Part shown: positions 61,454 to 64,000 of the stretch, piece after piece | Layout of the letters: every line of letters begins with the position of its first letter | Numbering within the stretch: the stretch's first letter is position 1 | Source: an uncultured Bacteroidales bacterium | GTDB lineage: Bacteria > Bacteroidota > Bacteroidia > Bacteroidales > FEN-979 | NCBI GenBank assembly: GCA_903837605.1 | Contig: CAILVF010000076.1 | Span: 45,321 to 109,320, forward strand | Direction: 5' to 3' | DNA length: 64,000 nucleotides | Position numbers and translations under genes: made by a program | The notes under the pieces: generated by a model | The model's input: only the letters and a program-made list of their open reading frames with translations | Told to the model about the DNA's origin: nothing | Database searches by the model: none

Positions 61454-62585
61454 GGCTTTGACAGTTTTTTTGACCGTGATGATCTTGATGCATCTTGATG
61501 CAGGCGCCCAGCAAGTGTCGACGGAATGCTGGCCATCATACAGGGGTGACGCCCGGCTGACAGGCATTTCCGGAGCGGTCATCCGCCCACCTTTAAAACT
61601 TTTATGGACTTTTAAAGCCGGCGATGGCATTAAATCATCGGCCGTGATCTTCAAAGGAACAATCTATTTTGGTTGTGACGACGGCTGTTTGTATGCCCTC
61701 ACGGCGAAAGGAAATTTACTCTGGAAGTTCAAAGCCGGGGCAAGCTTTGAAGCCCCTCCCCTTTTGCTTAACGGCAGGGTTTATGCAGGCTCTCTCGAAG
61801 GTGTTATTTATGCGCTTGATGCAGGAAGCGGGGCCCTGGCATGGAAGTATGTCACCGACGGGCAGGTATCGGGTTCCTGCAACTGGACTTTGGGCCCCGA
61901 TAAAAAACAGGTCCGCCTCATCGTGGGGAGCTACGATTTTGACCTGCATTGCATTGATGCTTTGACCGGCAGGGGGATCTGGAAATATACAACGGGAAAT
62001 TACATCAACGGGACCCCTTCAATAGCCGGGAACCTGGTTGTGACCGGCGGTTGTGACGGCTTTCTCCACCAGGTCAATACGGCCACGGGAAAGCTTGTGG
62101 GGAAGATCAACATGCTTACATACATACCTGCATCAGCAGCCATCAGCGGCAACAGGGCATATTTCGGGAATTACGACGGGCTATTCTTTTGCGTTGACCT
62201 GAAAACACAAAAAGAAGTCTGGAAAAAAGAAGTCGGCGGTCCCTTTGTGGCATCTCCGGCTATCAAAGCGGGAAGAGTCATAAGTGCGACTCAAAGCAAA
62301 ACTGTTTACTGCTTTGATGCCGCCGGCGGCAATGTGCTTTGGAAATTCAAAGCGGGGGGGAAAGTTGATGCCTCCCCGGTCATCGCAGGGGATTTTGTAG
62401 TCATCGCTTCTGGCGACGGCCGCCTTCGCCTGCTTGACATTGCAACAGGAGAAGAACGCTGGGTTTACGAAACAGGCAGTGCGCTTAGCGGAACCCCGGC
62501 GGTGACTGACAAGCTCATCGTTGTTGGAGCCGAAGACGGGACGTTGTATGCTTTTGGCCCGGCGGATGCAAAGAAACAGGATTAA
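61446..62585 (+). CDS. secreted PQQ-like beta-propeller protein (4)
   Basis: 379 residues with a signal peptide (MNKALTVFLTVMILMHLDAGAQQ). It starts inside the end of the flavoprotein gene (8-base overlap), so the two are translationally coupled even though one product is cytoplasmic and the other exported. CWPSYRGDARLTGIS is the shared entry motif. Blades read LTAKGNLLWKFKA, DAGSGALAWKYV, DALTGRGIWKYT, DAAGGNVLWKFKA and DIATGEERWVYE. It has BamB-like blade regularity but no lipobox, so it is not the usual BamB. Confidence 0.82.
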   Translation: MNKALTVFLTVMILMHLDAGAQQVSTECWPSYRGDARLTGISGAVIRPPLKLLWTFKAGDGIKSSAVIFKGTIYFGCDDGCLYALTAKGNLLWKFKAGASFEAPPLLLNGRVYAGSLEGVIYALDAGSGALAWKYVTDGQVSGSCNWTLGPDKKQVRLIVGSYDFDLHCIDALTGRGIWKYTTGNYINGTPSIAGNLVVTGGCDGFLHQVNTATGKLVGKINMLTYIPASAAISGNRAYFGNYDGLFFCVDLKTQKEVWKKEVGGPFVASPAIKAGRVISATQSKTVYCFDAAGGNVLWKFKAGGKVDASPVIAGDFVVIASGDGRLRLLDIATGEERWVYETGSALSGTPAVTDKLIVVGAEDGTLYAFGPADAKKQD

Positions 62586-62637
62586 AAGGGTGTTGGACAC
62601 GGGAGGGACATATCCCCGGAATGATAAAAACGAAGTA

Positions 62638-63918
62638 ATGAAAATAGTCAACATAGTCCCGGGATTCGGGGGTACTTTCTACTGCGGGAACTGCCTGCGT
62701 GATTCAGGTTTTGCAAGCGCCCTGCGCAAGGCCGGACACGACGCCATGATACTTCCGGTATACCTCCCGCTGACGATCAGGGGAGATATGCATGAAACCC
62801 CCGTGTTTTACGGGGCAGTGAATATTTACCTCAAGCAGGTCTTCCCGTTTCTGCGGCATATGCCCGGCTGGATGGAACATTTGCTCAATTCAGCCCCGCT
62901 GCTGAAACTGGCGGCAAGCAAAGCCGGTTCAACCCGGGCGCAGGGCCTGGAAGAGCTCACCGAATCGATGCTGATGGGAAAACAGGGCCACCAGGGAAAG
63001 GAACTTGAAGAGCTGATCTTCTTTCTTAAACATCATGAAAAACCCGATATAGTGCACTTCTCGAACGCCCTCCTGCTCGGGATGGCAAAACAGATCAGGG
63101 AGGAAGTGGGCGTGCCTGTGGTTTGCTCGCTCCAGGACGAAGATGTTTGGGTGGATGCGATGAATGAACCTTACCCCGGGAAGATCTGGGGTTTGCTGGC
63201 CGAAAAAGCAAGGGATGTGGATGCCTTTGTAGCTGTAAGCCATTACTTCGCGGGAGTGATGAAGCAAAAAATGCAACTGCCTGCTGAGAAGGTTCATATT
63301 GTCCACATCGGGGTGAATCCTTCGGAATATGAATATTTTCCTGATCCTCCCATCAAGCCGGCAATAGGATATTTATCGAGGATTTATGAAGATAACGGGT
63401 TTGCAGTCCTTGTCGATGCTTTCATCCTTTTGAAATCCAGGCCCGGCTTTGAGAACCTGGAACTGCATGCCAGCGGCGGCATGACCGGCGACGATAAGGC
63501 ATTTTTTCACCTTCAGGCAAAAAAACTTCAGCAGGCAGGGATCGAGAAAGATTTAGCAGTATATAAAGATTTCGGGCCGGAAAACCTGGGTGATTTTTTT
63601 AAATCGGTTTCAGTACTTTCCGTTCCGGTCTTAAAAGGAGAGGCATTCGGATTATACCAGCTGGAAGCCCTGGCCTCGGGGGTTCCCCTGGTCCAACCTG
63701 CCCTTGGGGCTTTTCCCGAGATCATAGAGGAAACAGGCGGAGGTCTTCTGTACCAGCCGAACACTCCTGAAGCCCTGGCCGGCTGCCTTGAATCCATTCT
63801 GAATGATAAGTCCAGGTTGCGGCAGTTCAGCGCCAGTGGCCGTAAAGCGGTTGAAGAGAAATTTGAATGCAGTTTGCTTACTGCAAAGATGCTCGAGGTG
63901 TATAAGAAGATATTATGA
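62638..63918 (+). CDS. GT4-family glycosyltransferase
   Basis: 426 residues from ATG 62638 (MKIVNIVPGFGGTFYCGNCLRD); the frame reaches back to 62521 inside the propeller gene, but this ATG gives the standard GT4 N-terminus. The GT-B fold shows VPVVCSLQDEDVWVDAM and FVAVSHYFAGVM in the N-domain and, in the C-domain, GYLSRIYEDNGFAVLVDAF and GEAFGLYQLEALASGVPLVQP, the nucleotide-sugar binding E-x7-E region. It transfers a sugar from a nucleotide donor; acceptor unknown. It is 52 bases after the propeller gene and may be a passenger of the same transcript. Confidence 0.85.
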   Translation: MKIVNIVPGFGGTFYCGNCLRDSGFASALRKAGHDAMILPVYLPLTIRGDMHETPVFYGAVNIYLKQVFPFLRHMPGWMEHLLNSAPLLKLAASKAGSTRAQGLEELTESMLMGKQGHQGKELEELIFFLKHHEKPDIVHFSNALLLGMAKQIREEVGVPVVCSLQDEDVWVDAMNEPYPGKIWGLLAEKARDVDAFVAVSHYFAGVMKQKMQLPAEKVHIVHIGVNPSEYEYFPDPPIKPAIGYLSRIYEDNGFAVLVDAFILLKSRPGFENLELHASGGMTGDDKAFFHLQAKKLQQAGIEKDLAVYKDFGPENLGDFFKSVSVLSVPVLKGEAFGLYQLEALASGVPLVQPALGAFPEIIEETGGGLLYQPNTPEALAGCLESILNDKSRLRQFSASGRKAVEEKFECSLLTAKMLEVYKKIL

Positions 63919-64000
63919 TGCGGGAGCGGGAGCCGAGCAGTAAGAGGAATTTGTAGAGCCAGTTTCAAGCAGAGAGCAAATGCGGTTGCAGCAAAGACCG
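63919..64000. other. intergenic end of window
   Basis: No gene is visible. The first 25 bases (gcgggagcgggagccgagcag) look like a decayed form of the GGGAGCG heptamer; nothing else is recognised. Confidence 0.3.

Noticed and set aside
46394..62585. The propellers as PQQ-dependent alcohol or glucose dehydrogenases
   Set aside because: They are 379-625 residues with no Cys-Cys disulfide motif or metal/PQQ ligand pattern seen; only blade motifs are present.

Overview
The window looks like a chromosomal segment of an uncultured Bacteroidota, probably an anaerobic or facultative member of the Bacteroidia. The signs are: secreted proteins ending in type IX secretion sorting domains; Bacteroidota-type -7 promoter boxes (TAnnTTTG); an AraC regulator with an N-terminal heavy-metal-associated-like domain; and a beta-1,3-glucan locus of GH17, GH16 and GH30 enzymes. 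I saw no rRNA, tRNA, CRISPR array, transposase or phage gene. Genes are densely packed and no gap exceeds about 240 bases.

Region A (1-13.1 kb, plus strand) is a beta-1,3-glucan (laminarin-like) locus. It holds the end of a probable glucan phosphorylase, two GH17 enzymes without signal peptides, a GPH-type sugar symporter, a glycosidase fused to a probable outer-membrane barrel, a multi-module surface lipoprotein, GH16 and GH30 lipoproteins and a second GH16-like lipoprotein. No SusC/SusD pair is present. Most of this region is more AT-rich than the rest. Region B (13.1-22.4 kb, plus) is a five-gene secreted cassette: phosphoesterase, arylsulfotransferase, phosphoesterase, DUF1566/FGE-like protein, arylsulfotransferase. 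All five carry T9SS-type C-termini.

Region C (33.0-22.4 kb, minus) runs from an FNR-like regulator through a GT39-like glycosyltransferase and an AraC regulator into a six-gene set: PqqD-like protein, ATP-grasp ligase, PLP decarboxylase, urea-transporter/M23 fusion, TPR-barrel protein and TPR protein. This looks like an uncharacterised pathway that makes and exports or displays an amino-acid-derived product. Region D (33.2-38.6 kb, plus) encodes a Tat-exported ferredoxin, an NrfD-like membrane subunit with an added periplasmic part, a small cytochrome c and a polytopic membrane protein. It is a quinol/cytochrome redox module with no catalytic subunit in view, divergent from the FNR-like gene.

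Region E (38.6-46.2 kb) is mostly housekeeping: ABC-F ATPase, patatin-barrel protein, AI-2E family permease, ArfB and a DEAD-box helicase. Region F (46.4-63.9 kb, plus) has two tight gene runs separated by a hybrid sensor kinase. Together they encode four PQQ-like beta-propellers, one NHL-like propeller, a Tat-type ferredoxin, a NapH/NosR-like membrane polyferredoxin, a fused NuoE-NuoF protein, a GltD-like flavoprotein that seems to lack the NAD(P) domain, and a GT4 glycosyltransferase. This suggests electron flow between NAD(H) in the cytoplasm and extracytoplasmic partners. Short heptanucleotide repeats occur at 40.6, 52.5-52.7 and 60.8 kb, two of them inside coding sequence in Region F.

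All family assignments come from reading motifs by eye; no database search was run.
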